Shown here: piece by piece, positions 1 through 8,168 of the stretch | How the letters are laid out: every line of letters starts with the position of its first letter | Position numbering within the stretch: position 1 is the stretch's first letter | From: Flavobacteriaceae bacterium | GTDB lineage: Bacteria > Bacteroidota > Bacteroidia > Flavobacteriales > Flavobacteriaceae | Direction of reading: 5' to 3' | DNA: 18,462 bases | NCBI GenBank assembly: GCA_027068695.1 | Contig: JAMOMG010000319.1 | Span: 1 to 18,462 of the forward strand | Made by a program: the position numbers and the translations under genes | The notes under the pieces: model-generated | What the model was told of the DNA's origin: nothing | The model's input: only the letters and a program-made list of their open reading frames with translations | Database searches by the model: none

Positions 1-332
1 ACAGGGCTAATTGTAACATACATTATTTGGTTAGTACTTGTAAGTGCATCTGCAGTTTTATAAGTGCCAACTCCATTATAGCCAAAAACTTGAAAGCTAA
101 TGGTATTTCCTGAATTGTCGCCTCCCTGTACTGCTAATATGCCATTTGTTATTGTAGCTCCAATAATTGTAGCAGGATCTGTAGATGCAGCAAAATCAGC
201 TCCATTAATCTTTGCTGTTAAAAATTCATCTCCTTCGCCTGATGAGCCATCGCTATCATCATTTGAGCAACTTAAAAATAATGTTGTGCAAATAAGAATT
301 GTAAAAATGGTTTTAATTTGTAATGTTTTCAT
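1..332 (-). CDS. Putative lipoprotein, 3' end cut off by the window edge
   Basis: An open frame on the minus strand runs from an ATG at 330-332 to the left edge, giving about 110 residues without a stop. Residues 1-21 form a lipoprotein signal peptide, with basic Lys2 and Lys7, a hydrophobic core, and a lipobox ending FLSC so that Cys22 would be lipidated. The segment after Cys22 (SNDDSDGSSGEGDE) is rich in Ser, Asp and Glu, which fits the lipoprotein export signal that sends Bacteroidota lipoproteins to the cell surface. A beta-rich region then begins with FLTAKINGADFAAS. That opening resembles small flavobacterial lipoprotein families of unknown function (DUF6252-like), but I am unsure of the family. 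It is divergent from clcA. Function is unknown; only the sorting signal is well supported. Confidence 0.75.
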   Translation of the reverse strand, partial: MKTLQIKTIFTILICTTLFLSCSNDDSDGSSGEGDEFLTAKINGADFAASTDPATIIGATITNGILAVQGGDNSGNTISFQVFGYNGVGTYKTADALTSTNQIMYVTISP

Positions 333-361
333 AGTTTAAGATATTTTAATTATTAATAGTT

Positions 362-393
362 CAAAACTCTTATAAATTAAAAGTGAAGTCAAT
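362..393 (-). promoter_or_regulatory. Weak candidate promoter for the lipoprotein gene
   Basis: Read on the minus strand there is an ATTG (390-393), 20 bases, then GAGTTTTG (362-369). This matches the TTTG part of the Bacteroidota TAnnTTTG box but not its TA. It lies 29 bases before the ATG, close to the 28-base spacing seen for two other minus-strand genes in the window. The match is partial, so this is only a suggestion. Confidence 0.25.
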
Positions 394-508
394 ACGGCAT
401 TTGCCTTATATTTTTAAATAAAAATTATTGTTTAGCTTTATCGATTGAAAATTTGTTACATTGTAATTTTAAATACAATAACAAAGATTCAATGGAATTA
501 ATCTATTT

Positions 509-1852
509 ATGAAATTCTATTTAAGAAAGCATATAAAATCATGGAAGTTAGATCAAAGATTTAATGATACAAATACTAAAAATTCTAGGCTATTATTCTA
601 TGCCTTAATAGTAGGTCTTATAGTAGGTTTAGCAGGATCAATTTTTCGTATAGTACTTAGCTATATTGAAGTTTTTAGGGATGATTTATATAAAAATGCC
701 AATAATTTAGGTTTTTTAGGTTGGATAGCACCTATTTTATTTGCAATTATAGGTATAAGTATCTCATTGTTTTTAGTTAGAAAATTTGCACCAGAGACAT
801 CAGGAAGTGGGGTGCAGGAAATAGAAGGGGCTTTAGATGGGATACGTCCTATTCGTTGGAAAAGAGTATTACCAGTTAAATTTTTTGCTTCATTATTCTC
901 TTTAGGCAGTGGTTTGCTATTAGGACGTGAAGGACCTACAATTCAAATAGGTGCAAATATTGGTAAAATGATCAAAGATGCACTAGGAAAATCAGATACA
1001 GAAGACAACCCTTTAATATCAGCTGGAGCTGCAGCTGGGCTTGCAAGTGCTTTTAATGCTCCTTTTGCAGGGATTATTTTTATTATTGAAGAAATGCATG
1101 AACATTTCAGGTTCAATTTTTATTCAGTAGCCGCTATTATGATTGGAGCAGGAACAGCAGATTTTGTTGTTAGATCTTTAGTTGGAGCTAATCCAATAAT
1201 ACAAATGGTAGTTTATTCAAGTCCAGGCACATCAGAGTTATGGTTATTTATAATTTTAGGTTTATTATTTAGTGTAATAGGGTATTTATACAATAAACTG
1301 TTAGTTTTGTCACTGGATTTCTTTCAAATTTCATTTAAAATTCCGTTAATTTTAACAGGAATTATTGCAGGTGTTATAATTGCAGTAATAGGAATTACTT
1401 TTCCTGAAATGATAGGGGGTGGATACAGTACAATTACTGAGGTGCTCAACCATTCATTTTCATTATCTTTTTTATTGATATTGTTTGTTATAAGAATGAT
1501 TTTATCAATTTTTAGTTATAGTACAGGAGTACCTGGAGGTATTTTTGCACCGCTACTTACACTTGGGGTTATTTTAGGCATGTTGTATGGAGGTGTTATG
1601 CAACATTATTTTCCAGATTTAATTTCACATCCTGGTATCTTTGCTGTTGCAGGAATGGCAGGTATCTTTGCGTCAACTGTTAGAGCTCCTCTTACAGGGC
1701 TAGTACTCGCAGTAGAAATGACATTAAATTTTGAATTGATATTACCGTTAATAATAACTACCATAACAGCATCTGTAGTTACAGTTTTATTGGGGAACAA
1801 ACCAATTTATGCAACTTTATTAAAGCGCACTATTTCAAATACAAATCATTAA
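509..1852 (+). CDS. clcA: ClC-family H+/Cl- exchange transporter
   Basis: A 447-residue inner-membrane protein that should exchange chloride for protons, close in length and motifs to E. coli ClcA. The selectivity signatures are in order: GSGVQ (99-103), GREGP (139-143) and GIFAP (344-348), plus a Tyr in KPIY (434) matching the central chloride-coordinating Tyr445 of ClcA. Glu141 matches the external gating glutamate (Glu148) and Glu195 in FIIEEM the internal proton glutamate (Glu203). Both glutamates are typical of exchangers rather than passive channels. The first signature has Gln where ClcA has Pro (GSGIP), which I believe is a common variant. There are no C-terminal CBS domains. The start is the ATG at 509; an upstream ATG at 492 is out of frame. 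It stands alone, divergent from the lipoprotein and convergent with the GSCFA gene. Confidence 0.93.
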   Translation: MKFYLRKHIKSWKLDQRFNDTNTKNSRLLFYALIVGLIVGLAGSIFRIVLSYIEVFRDDLYKNANNLGFLGWIAPILFAIIGISISLFLVRKFAPETSGSGVQEIEGALDGIRPIRWKRVLPVKFFASLFSLGSGLLLGREGPTIQIGANIGKMIKDALGKSDTEDNPLISAGAAAGLASAFNAPFAGIIFIIEEMHEHFRFNFYSVAAIMIGAGTADFVVRSLVGANPIIQMVVYSSPGTSELWLFIILGLLFSVIGYLYNKLLVLSLDFFQISFKIPLILTGIIAGVIIAVIGITFPEMIGGGYSTITEVLNHSFSLSFLLILFVIRMILSIFSYSTGVPGGIFAPLLTLGVILGMLYGGVMQHYFPDLISHPGIFAVAGMAGIFASTVRAPLTGLVLAVEMTLNFELILPLIITTITASVVTVLLGNKPIYATLLKRTISNTNH

Positions 1853-1869
1853 AAATTTAAATTTTTAAT
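1848..1869. terminator. Perfect 22-base AT palindrome between convergent genes
   Basis: The sequence ATTAAAAATTT followed directly by AAATTTTTAAT is a perfect inverted repeat. It overlaps the clcA stop codon and ends eight bases before the stop of the convergent GSCFA gene. The position suits a two-way terminator, but the stem has no GC pairs and would be weak as RNA. Confidence 0.35.
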
Positions 1870-1877
1870 TGCTTATT

Positions 1878-2822
1878 TTAGAAAGAGATATCGTAATTGT
1901 TTTTTAAAGAAGCAATTTGTTGCTTTAAATGAACTAAAAATTGTTGGTGCTGTTCAGAAGTTGGATTGAAAGGTTTATGAGCCAATCCTTTTTGAATAGT
2001 ATTAATTTCTTTCATAATAGAATTAACATTTTCTGAAATCCATACTTTTTGAAATTGTTCCCAAATATAATTAACCGCAGTTTTGTTAGGGTGAATCATA
2101 TCACTACTGTAAAATCGATAATCACGTAAATCATCTAGTATAATTTCATACGATGGAAAGTAAAACATGTTATTTCTTTTATCTACTAGTTGATGAATTG
2201 CAGCTAATAAATGGGCTTTACTTTGTGAATTTTCTACAAAACCATCTTTTAAATGTCGAACTGGACTTACCGTAAAAATGATGTTTATGGTTGGATTAAT
2301 ATCTTTAATAAGTACACAACTATTTTCTAACGAAGCCAATATATCATCAACAGAAAGCAGTTCTTTTACAAACTTTTTTTGAGGTACTTTATGACAATTT
2401 CCAACTATTGAATCGGTATCAATAAATCGATAAACCCATGAAGTACCTAATGTTATTATAATATGTGTTGCTTTTGTTAATTGATTCTTAGTTAAAGTAA
2501 TGGCATTGTTTAAATTGTCTAATAATTCGTCTTTGTCAATTGAACTCAAATCAGAATGTGCATCAAAACAATGCCAACGTTCATTTAAAATAAAAATATC
2601 TTTTTCAGAATATTTTTTTTGATTAATGGCGTTGGTTATTAAGTTTTCAATGGCAATAGGATTAAAGAGTATTCCAAACGGATTACTAATAGCATTAAAC
2701 TTAAAGTAGTTTAATTTTTTATAAATATTTTCTGAAAAACATGAACCAATTAACAATAGTCTAGAAGTGTAATCTATTTGATTACGTTCAGGTTGTAATT
2801 GTATGTTAGTTCTAAAAATCAA
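1878..2822 (-). CDS. GSCFA-domain (SGNH/GDSL hydrolase-like) protein
   Basis: A 314-residue protein of the GSCFA family, whose name motif appears as IGSCFSENI at residues 25-33. Ser27 sits where an SGNH-type nucleophile would be. Other blocks are SNPFGILFNP (46-55), GTSWVY (126-131), SPVRH (186-190) and SSDMIHP (239-245), the last resembling the Asp/His pair near the end of SGNH hydrolases. The real substrate is unknown; an esterase or acyl-hydrolase role is inference. No signal peptide or membrane helix is visible, so it is probably cytoplasmic. The only start that fits is TTG at 2820-2822: upstream codons to the in-frame stop contain no ATG, and the residues that follow (IFRTNIQL) match my recollection of how family members begin. 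It lies 80 bases downstream of alaS with no promoter box seen between them, so the two are probably co-transcribed. Confidence 0.8.
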   Translation of the reverse strand: MIFRTNIQLQPERNQIDYTSRLLLIGSCFSENIYKKLNYFKFNAISNPFGILFNPIAIENLITNAINQKKYSEKDIFILNERWHCFDAHSDLSSIDKDELLDNLNNAITLTKNQLTKATHIIITLGTSWVYRFIDTDSIVGNCHKVPQKKFVKELLSVDDILASLENSCVLIKDINPTINIIFTVSPVRHLKDGFVENSQSKAHLLAAIHQLVDKRNNMFYFPSYEIILDDLRDYRFYSSDMIHPNKTAVNYIWEQFQKVWISENVNSIMKEINTIQKGLAHKPFNPTSEQHQQFLVHLKQQIASLKNNYDISF

Positions 2823-2902
2823 TTCTTTATGTAAAACTATTAATTCGTTGAGTTGTTTTCTAAATTAAAATGTAACTATTAAACACTTAACCAAATCTTC
2901 AA

Positions 2903-5515
2903 CTAAACAATGTAATTCTTCCCTTTAGCTAAAGCCTCTTCAATTCCCTTAGGGTTTTTCCCTCCAGCTGTTGCAAAAAATGGTTGTCCACCACCTCCAC
3001 CTTGAATTAATTTTCCAAGTTCTCTAACTATTTGTCCGGCGTTTAATTGTTTTTCTTCTATTAAATTTTTAGAAATGAAACAAGTTAAAAAGGCTTTGCC
3101 TTCTTTTTCAGCACCTACCAATAGAAATAAATTTTCAATTTTATTTCCTAAGTCAAAAGCCAAATCTTTAATGCTATTTTGATCTAGATCTAATTTTTTA
3201 GCCAAATAATTAACCCCGTTAATGTTTTCTATTTCGGGGATTAATTCTCCTTTTAAATTTTTAGCTTTATCCTTTAATAAAGTTTCTAATTGTTTTTTTA
3301 ATGTCGTATTTTCTTCTTGTAAATCGGTAATCGCTTTTTGTGGGTTTTGAGGATTTTTCAAGAGCTCTTTCATTTTGTTATAAATCTTATTATTTTCAGA
3401 GTAATAACCTTTCACAGCATCATTTGTAATAGCCTCAATACGTCTTATACCGGCAGCAATGGCACTTTCAGAAATTATTTTAAAATGCCAAATATCACCT
3501 GTGTTTTGTACGTGAGTTCCCCCACATAATTCTACAGAATTACCAAATTGAATAGCCCTAACAGTGTCTCCATATTTTTCTCCAAACAAGGCCATAGCTC
3601 CTTTTTTTAAAGCAACTTCCATAGGAATATTTCTAAATTCATTTAAAGGGATTTTACTTTCAATACGCGCATTTACAAAGTCTTCAACGGCTTGTATCTC
3701 ATCATTTGAAAGTTTAGAAAAATGTGAAAAATCAAAGCGTAGATTTTTTGAGTGAACGGCTGATCCTTTTTGTTCAACATGCGTTCCTAAAACTTCTCGT
3801 AAAGCTTGATGTAGTAGGTGTGTTGCTGAATGATTACAAGCAGTTCTGTAACGCTGTTTTTGGTCAACAACAGCTTTAAAAGTTTGCGTTGGGTCTTTTG
3901 GCAAACTTTTAGCAAAATGAATAATTAAATTATTTTCTTTTTTGGTATCAACAATATAAATTACATTTCCGTTACTGGCTTCTAAATACCCCTTGTCTCC
4001 AACTTGTCCACCTCCTTCAGGATAAAAAGGAGTTAAATTAAATACCAATTGATATAAATCTCCATGTTTTTTTGAAGAAACTTTTCTATATCGGGTTATT
4101 TTTACGTTGGTTTCAAGAATATCATACCCTACAAATTCTTCCTCGTTATCATCTATTAAAACAACCCAATCATCGGTTTCTACAGTTGCTGCAGCTCTTG
4201 ATCTGTTTTTTTGTTTTTCTAATTCAGCAGTAAATTCATTTTCATTTAATATCATTCCCTTTTCAGAAAGAATTAACGAAGTTAAATCTACAGGAAAACC
4301 ATAGGTATCGTACAATTCAAAGGCTTTTTTGCCAGAAACGGTTGTGCCATTGGTACTTTTTATAATGCCATCTAATAAAATAAGGCCTTGTTCTAGAGTG
4401 CGTAAAAAAGAATGTTCTTCTTCTTTAATTACATTGGTAATTAATTGATTTTGAGCTTTTATTTCAGGGAAATAATCACCCATTTGCTTACTAAGAGTAG
4501 AAACTAATTTATAAATAAAGGGTTCTTTTTTGTTTAAAAAGGTAAAACCATATCTAATAGCCCTTCTTAAAATACGCCTAATAACATATCCAGCTCCTGT
4601 ATTTGATGGTAATTGACCGTCTGCAATGGCAAAAGCTACTGCACGAACGTGATCTGCAATAACCCGAATAGCAATGTCTATTTCTTCATTTTTTCCATAA
4701 TCATTATTCGTAATTGCTTCAACTTCTCTAATTAATGGTGTAAAAACGTCAGTATCATAGTTAGATTGTTTGTTTTGTAAAACCATACATAAACGTTCAA
4801 ATCCCATCCCAGTATCAACATGTTGAGCAGGTAATTTTTCTAAGGAACCATCGGCTTTACGATTGAATTCCATAAATACCAAATTCCATATTTCTACCAC
4901 TTGAGGATGATCCATATTCACCAGACTTTTTCCTGAAATTTTTGCTTTATCCTTATCAGATCTAATATCTACATGAATTTCAGAACAAGGACCGCAGGGC
5001 CCTTGAGCACCCATCTCCCAAAAATTATCTTTTTTATTGCCGTTAATAATACGGTCTTCACTAATATGTTTTTTCCAATAATCGTAAGCTTCTTGGTCGT
5101 AAGCTAATCCGTCTTCTTTTGCACCTTCAAAAACAGTAACATACAAACAATCTTTATCAATTTTTAACACATCAACTAATAGTTCCCAAGCCCAGTCAAT
5201 CGCTTCTTTTTTAAAGTAATCTCCAAAACTCCAGTTGCCAAGCATTTCAAACATGGTATGATGATAGGTATCTTTCCCAACCTCTTCCAAATCGTTGTGT
5301 TTTCCAGAAACACGCAAACATTTTTGTGTGTCAGCAACACGTTTATCTTTTACTAGTTTTTGACCTAAAAAAAACTCTTTAAAAGGAACCATTCCTGCAT
5401 TAGTAAACATTAGGGTAGGGTCATTTTTTAGTACCATTGGAGACGAAGGTACTATTGCATGTTTTTTTGAAGCAAAAAAGTCTAAAAATTGTTGACGAAC
5501 TTGTTGTGATTTCAT
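2903..5515 (-). CDS. alaS: Alanyl-tRNA synthetase
   Basis: An 870-residue class II synthetase that charges tRNA-Ala, of normal length and with every expected domain. The aminoacylation domain (about 1-250) carries FTNAGM (37-42), [15 protein letters not shown] (63-77) and the motif-3-like GMGFER (236-241). The editing domain holds HSATH (562-566), the HxxxH zinc site, and CGGTH (664-668), which supplies the Cys and His zinc ligands. The C-terminal domain ends with the glycine-rich stretch at 839-852 ([14 protein letters not shown]), typical of AlaS. The start is the ATG at 5513-5515, giving the standard N-terminus ([16 protein letters not shown]). A TAnnTTTG-type box lies 28 bases upstream. 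It is probably co-transcribed with the GSCFA gene and is divergent from the M23 peptidase. Confidence 0.98.
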   Translation of the reverse strand: MKSQQVRQQFLDFFASKKHAIVPSSPMVLKNDPTLMFTNAGMVPFKEFFLGQKLVKDKRVADTQKCLRVSGKHNDLEEVGKDTYHHTMFEMLGNWSFGDYFKKEAIDWAWELLVDVLKIDKDCLYVTVFEGAKEDGLAYDQEAYDYWKKHISEDRIINGNKKDNFWEMGAQGPCGPCSEIHVDIRSDKDKAKISGKSLVNMDHPQVVEIWNLVFMEFNRKADGSLEKLPAQHVDTGMGFERLCMVLQNKQSNYDTDVFTPLIREVEAITNNDYGKNEEIDIAIRVIADHVRAVAFAIADGQLPSNTGAGYVIRRILRRAIRYGFTFLNKKEPFIYKLVSTLSKQMGDYFPEIKAQNQLITNVIKEEEHSFLRTLEQGLILLDGIIKSTNGTTVSGKKAFELYDTYGFPVDLTSLILSEKGMILNENEFTAELEKQKNRSRAAATVETDDWVVLIDDNEEEFVGYDILETNVKITRYRKVSSKKHGDLYQLVFNLTPFYPEGGGQVGDKGYLEASNGNVIYIVDTKKENNLIIHFAKSLPKDPTQTFKAVVDQKQRYRTACNHSATHLLHQALREVLGTHVEQKGSAVHSKNLRFDFSHFSKLSNDEIQAVEDFVNARIESKIPLNEFRNIPMEVALKKGAMALFGEKYGDTVRAIQFGNSVELCGGTHVQNTGDIWHFKIISESAIAAGIRRIEAITNDAVKGYYSENNKIYNKMKELLKNPQNPQKAITDLQEENTTLKKQLETLLKDKAKNLKGELIPEIENINGVNYLAKKLDLDQNSIKDLAFDLGNKIENLFLLVGAEKEGKAFLTCFISKNLIEEKQLNAGQIVRELGKLIQGGGGGQPFFATAGGKNPKGIEEALAKGKNYIV

Positions 5516-5543
5516 TTGTGTATCAGCTTAAATTTTAAAAGGT

Positions 5544-5551
5544 CAAAAGTA
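5544..5551 (-). promoter_or_regulatory. Candidate -7 box for alaS
   Basis: On the minus strand this reads TACTTTTG, an exact match to the Bacteroidota -7 consensus TAnnTTTG, 28 bases before the alaS ATG. No clear TTTG is seen at the -33 position. The same octamer at the same distance precedes the flavoprotein gene at 10211. Confidence 0.5.
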
Positions 5552-5660
5552 ATAGCAATATTTATATTATTAGAATATTTTAAAATTTTATTACAGTGCT
5601 TTTTAATTGTTAATTATATACTAAAAAATAGTAGCACAACAATTTTTGTAAAACATTTCG

Positions 5661-5668
5661 TAATTTTG
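5661..5668 (+). promoter_or_regulatory. Candidate -7 box for the M23 peptidase gene
   Basis: TAATTTTG matches TAnnTTTG exactly and would start a transcript about 60 bases before the ATG at 5738. A TTTG lies upstream at 5645-5648, but only 12 bases away instead of the usual 19 or so, so the -33 element is not convincing. Confidence 0.35.
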
Positions 5669-5737
5669 TTAATTGTTCACTGCAATATTAATAAATAATA
5701 TAGTGTTAAAAGTGCAAAAATAACATAATTTCTGCTT

Positions 5738-6709
5738 ATGGCGAAAGTAAAATATTATTACGATTCAGATACACTCTCTTATCAAAAGATTAAGATTAAA
5801 AAGAGGGATAAACTTAAAAAGTTTTTACTAACAATTATAGCTGCTTTTATATTCATGATTTTAGGGTTTGTAGTTTTTACACCTGTTTTTGAATCACCAA
5901 AAGAAAAAGAACTTAACAGAGAACTAGAGTTTGTTAAATTAAATGAAGAATTACACAGTAAAAAAATTGTTCAACTTGAAAATATTTTAAAAGAAATTCA
6001 GGACAGAGACAACAATATTTATCGATTGTATTTTGAAGTAAATCCAATACCTGAAGAACGGCGAAAAGCAGGTTTTGGAGGTATCAACAGATATAAAGCT
6101 TTGGAAGGATTTGATAACTCGGAAATGGTTATTGATATTACCAAAAATATGGATATTTTATCTAAGCAGCTGTACATTCAATCAAAATCATTAGATGAGA
6201 TTGTTAATTTGGCTGAGAATAAAGAGAAGTTACTAGCAGCGATTCCAGCCATTCAACCTGTTAAAAAAGAAGATTTAACACGCATGGCTTCTGGTTTTGG
6301 ATGGCGTTCAGATCCTTTTACTAAAGCACGTAAAAAACATTGGGGTATGGATTTCACAGCGCCTAGAGGAACGCCAGTTTATGCAACAGGAGATGGCGTG
6401 GTTATTAGGGCTGATCAACGTTCATCAGGATTTGGAAAACATATTAGAATAGACCACGGATTTGGATATATTTCATTGTATGCACATTTAAGTAAATACA
6501 ATGTGAAAAGAGGGCAAAAAGTAAAAAGAGGAGATTTAATTGGTTTTGTTGGTAATACAGGACGATCACAAGCACCACATTTACATTATGAAATTAGTAA
6601 AAATGGTAAAAAAATAAACCCTATTAATTTTTATTATGGTAATTTATCACCTGAAGAATTTGAGGCAATGCAAAAAGCAGCTCAAATCGAAGGACAATCA
6701 TTCGACTAA
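5738..6709 (+). CDS. Membrane-anchored M23 (LytM-type) metallopeptidase
   Basis: A 323-residue envelope peptidase expected to cut peptide bonds in peptidoglycan cross-links. Residues 1-27 are basic and cytoplasmic, and one membrane helix spans about 28-48. A charged coiled-coil-like region follows (about 55-90), then a linker and the LytM domain from about 183 to 298. All zinc and catalytic positions are present: His201 and Asp205 in HWGMD, His250 in YAH, and the HLH of HLHYE (281-283). The layout (one helix, coiled coil, LytM) resembles MepM/NlpD-like cell-wall hydrolases or their regulators; because the metal ligands are intact I favour an active enzyme. It is divergent from alaS, and its TAA overlaps the ATG of the following MerR gene by one base, suggesting translational coupling. 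Confidence 0.93.
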   Translation: MAKVKYYYDSDTLSYQKIKIKKRDKLKKFLLTIIAAFIFMILGFVVFTPVFESPKEKELNRELEFVKLNEELHSKKIVQLENILKEIQDRDNNIYRLYFEVNPIPEERRKAGFGGINRYKALEGFDNSEMVIDITKNMDILSKQLYIQSKSLDEIVNLAENKEKLLAAIPAIQPVKKEDLTRMASGFGWRSDPFTKARKKHWGMDFTAPRGTPVYATGDGVVIRADQRSSGFGKHIRIDHGFGYISLYAHLSKYNVKRGQKVKRGDLIGFVGNTGRSQAPHLHYEISKNGKKINPINFYYGNLSPEEFEAMQKAAQIEGQSFD

Positions 6710-7041
6710 TGCATATAGATTTACCTGAAAAAAGATATTATAAAATTGGAGAAGTAGCCAAAGCATTTGGGTTAAATACTTCTCATATTCGTTTTTGGGA
6801 AAAAGAATTTGATATTTTAAAACCAAAAAAAAATAAAAAAGGGAATAGACTGTTTACGCAAGAAGACCTTAAAAATTTAAAACTAATTTATTATCTAGTT
6901 AAAGAAAAAGGGTTTACGTTGGAAGGGGCTAAAAGTAAAATGAAAGAAAATCTAAAAAATGTTAAAAACAATCATGATATTATTGTACGATTAGAGGCTA
7001 TTAAAGAAAGTCTTATCAAAATAAAAAATCAGATTGATTGA
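6709..7041 (+). CDS. Minimal MerR-family transcriptional regulator
   Basis: A 110-residue protein that is almost entirely a MerR-type DNA-binding domain. The helix-turn-helix runs from about 11 to 30 (YKIGEVAKAFGLNTSHIRFW), followed by the wing around KPKKNKKGNRLF (38-49) and the second helix pair up to about residue 80. The tail of roughly 30 residues is short and basic and could form a dimerising helix; there is no metal-binding Cys cluster or ligand domain. It overlaps the M23 peptidase stop in a TAATG arrangement and so is made with it. Coupling to a cell-wall peptidase suggests, but does not show, a link to envelope control. Its targets cannot be told from the sequence. Confidence 0.9.
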   Translation: MHIDLPEKRYYKIGEVAKAFGLNTSHIRFWEKEFDILKPKKNKKGNRLFTQEDLKNLKLIYYLVKEKGFTLEGAKSKMKENLKNVKNNHDIIVRLEAIKESLIKIKNQID

Positions 7042-7049
7042 TAAATTAT

Positions 7050-7080
7050 ATTGTTAATTTGTAACAAAATAGTACTTTTA
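7050..7080 (+). promoter_or_regulatory. Candidate promoter for the lemA-TPM group
   Basis: ATTG at 7050-7053, exactly 19 bases, then TACTTTTA at 7073-7080. This follows the Bacteroidota layout TTTG-N19-TAnnTTTG with one mismatch in each box. It sits about 42 bases before the lemA ATG, which would let lemA and both TPM genes be transcribed apart from the peptidase-MerR pair. Confidence 0.45.
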
Positions 7081-7122
7081 ACAACTAATTTAATAGAATT
7101 ATAAATAATTAAAACAAAACAA

Positions 7123-7731
7123 ATGAAAAAGTGGTTAGTACCGTTAATAATTATTGGCGTTATCGTTTTTGGAATATACAGTTGGGCTGTAGGATTTAAT
7201 AATACAGCTGTAAAACTAAATGAAAACATATCAGAAAGTTGGGGAAATGTTCAAACAGCATACCAACGTAGAAGTGATTTAATAGGGAATTTAGTAAATA
7301 CCGTAAAGGGAGCAGCAGATTTTGAGAAGTCAACATTAACTTCAGTAATTGAAGCAAGAGCTAAAGCAACATCTGTAACAATTGACCCTACAAATATAAC
7401 ACCAGAACAATTAGCAAACTTTAACAAAGTTCAAGGAGGGTTAAGTGGCGCTTTAAAAAGTTTATTAGTAACAGTTGAGCGTTATCCTGAGTTAAAAGCA
7501 AATCAGAATTTTTTAAAATTACAAGATGAATTGGCGAGTACAGAAAATCAAATTTTAACGGCACGTACACGTTTTAATGAGGCGGTAAAGCCATATAATA
7601 ATCATGTAAAAACATTTCCAAATTCTATTTTGGCAAGTATTTTCAATTTTGAAGGAAAAGCTTATTTTGAATCTGAACCAGGAGCTGAAAAAGCACCAGA
7701 TGTTAAATTTGATTTTAATAACAAAAAATAA
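7123..7731 (+). CDS. lemA: LemA-family membrane protein
   Basis: A 202-residue protein with one N-terminal membrane helix (about 4-22) and a helical LemA domain after it. Family blocks are clear: WGNVQTAYQRRSDLIGNLV (40-58), YPELKANQNFLKLQDEL (121-137), and ENQILTARTRFNEAV (141-155) followed by PYNN and a FPNSILASIFNF stretch (165-176). The biochemical role of LemA proteins is not established; they are membrane-anchored helical bundles often found beside TPM-domain genes, as here. The start ATG is preceded by an A-rich leader (AAAACAAAACAA) typical of flavobacterial genes. Its TAA overlaps the next ATG by one base. The C-terminus is acidic with a short Lys/Asn end. Confidence 0.95.
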   Translation: MKKWLVPLIIIGVIVFGIYSWAVGFNNTAVKLNENISESWGNVQTAYQRRSDLIGNLVNTVKGAADFEKSTLTSVIEARAKATSVTIDPTNITPEQLANFNKVQGGLSGALKSLLVTVERYPELKANQNFLKLQDELASTENQILTARTRFNEAVKPYNNHVKTFPNSILASIFNFEGKAYFESEPGAEKAPDVKFDFNNKK

Positions 7732-8168
7732 TGCCTAAAGTTGAAGATTTTTTAACCAAAGAGCAAGAGCAGACGCTTATTCAAACAATTAAAGTTGCTG
7801 AAAAAAACACTTCAGGAGAAATACGCGTTCATATTGAAAAAACATCAGAAAAGCCTCCAATGGATAGAGCATTAGAGGTTTTTCATTTTTTAAAAATGAA
7901 TGAAACAGAACTTAAAAATGGAGTGTTGTTATATGTAGCAATTGAAAGTAAACAATTTGCCATAATTGGTGATGAGGGTATTCATAATAAAGTTACTAAT
8001 AGCTTTTGGGATTCAACAAAAGAAATTGTGCTATCTCACTTTGCTAGAAATGAATTTGCAAAAGGGTTGGAACTTGGAATACTTGAAGTTGGAGAAAAAT
8101 TAAAAAATTATTTCCCATACCAATCAAATGACACTAATGAATTATCAGATGAAATTTCAAAAGGATAA
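7731..8168 (+). CDS. Soluble TPM-domain protein
   Basis: A 145-residue protein consisting of a TPM domain (the TLP18.3/Psb32/MOLO-1 fold, earlier DUF477). Recognisable blocks are TSGEIRVHIE (27-36), NGVLLYVAIESKQFAIIGDEGIH (63-85) and the amphipathic helix after it, with FAKGLELGI (109-117). There is no signal peptide or membrane helix, so it probably stays in the cytoplasm, unlike the next gene's product. The biochemical function of bacterial TPM domains is unknown. It overlaps lemA upstream and the second TPM gene downstream by one base each (TAATG), so the three proteins are likely made in fixed proportion. Confidence 0.88.
   Translation: MPKVEDFLTKEQEQTLIQTIKVAEKNTSGEIRVHIEKTSEKPPMDRALEVFHFLKMNETELKNGVLLYVAIESKQFAIIGDEGIHNKVTNSFWDSTKEIVLSHFARNEFAKGLELGILEVGEKLKNYFPYQSNDTNELSDEISKG

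Noticed and set aside
100..339. Plus-strand open frame at the left edge
   Set aside because: It is antisense to a minus-strand frame with a proper ATG, signal peptide and lipobox, which is the better gene.
391..408. Small hairpin (GGC-ATTT-GCC with flanking ATA/TAT) between the lipoprotein and clcA genes
   Set aside because: Only three GC pairs plus a mismatch, and a terminator makes no sense between divergent genes. An operator role would be guesswork.
5516..5698. Short plus-strand open frame between alaS and the M23 peptidase gene
   Set aside because: AT-rich with no recognisable domain, and it covers the promoter boxes expected for both flanking genes.
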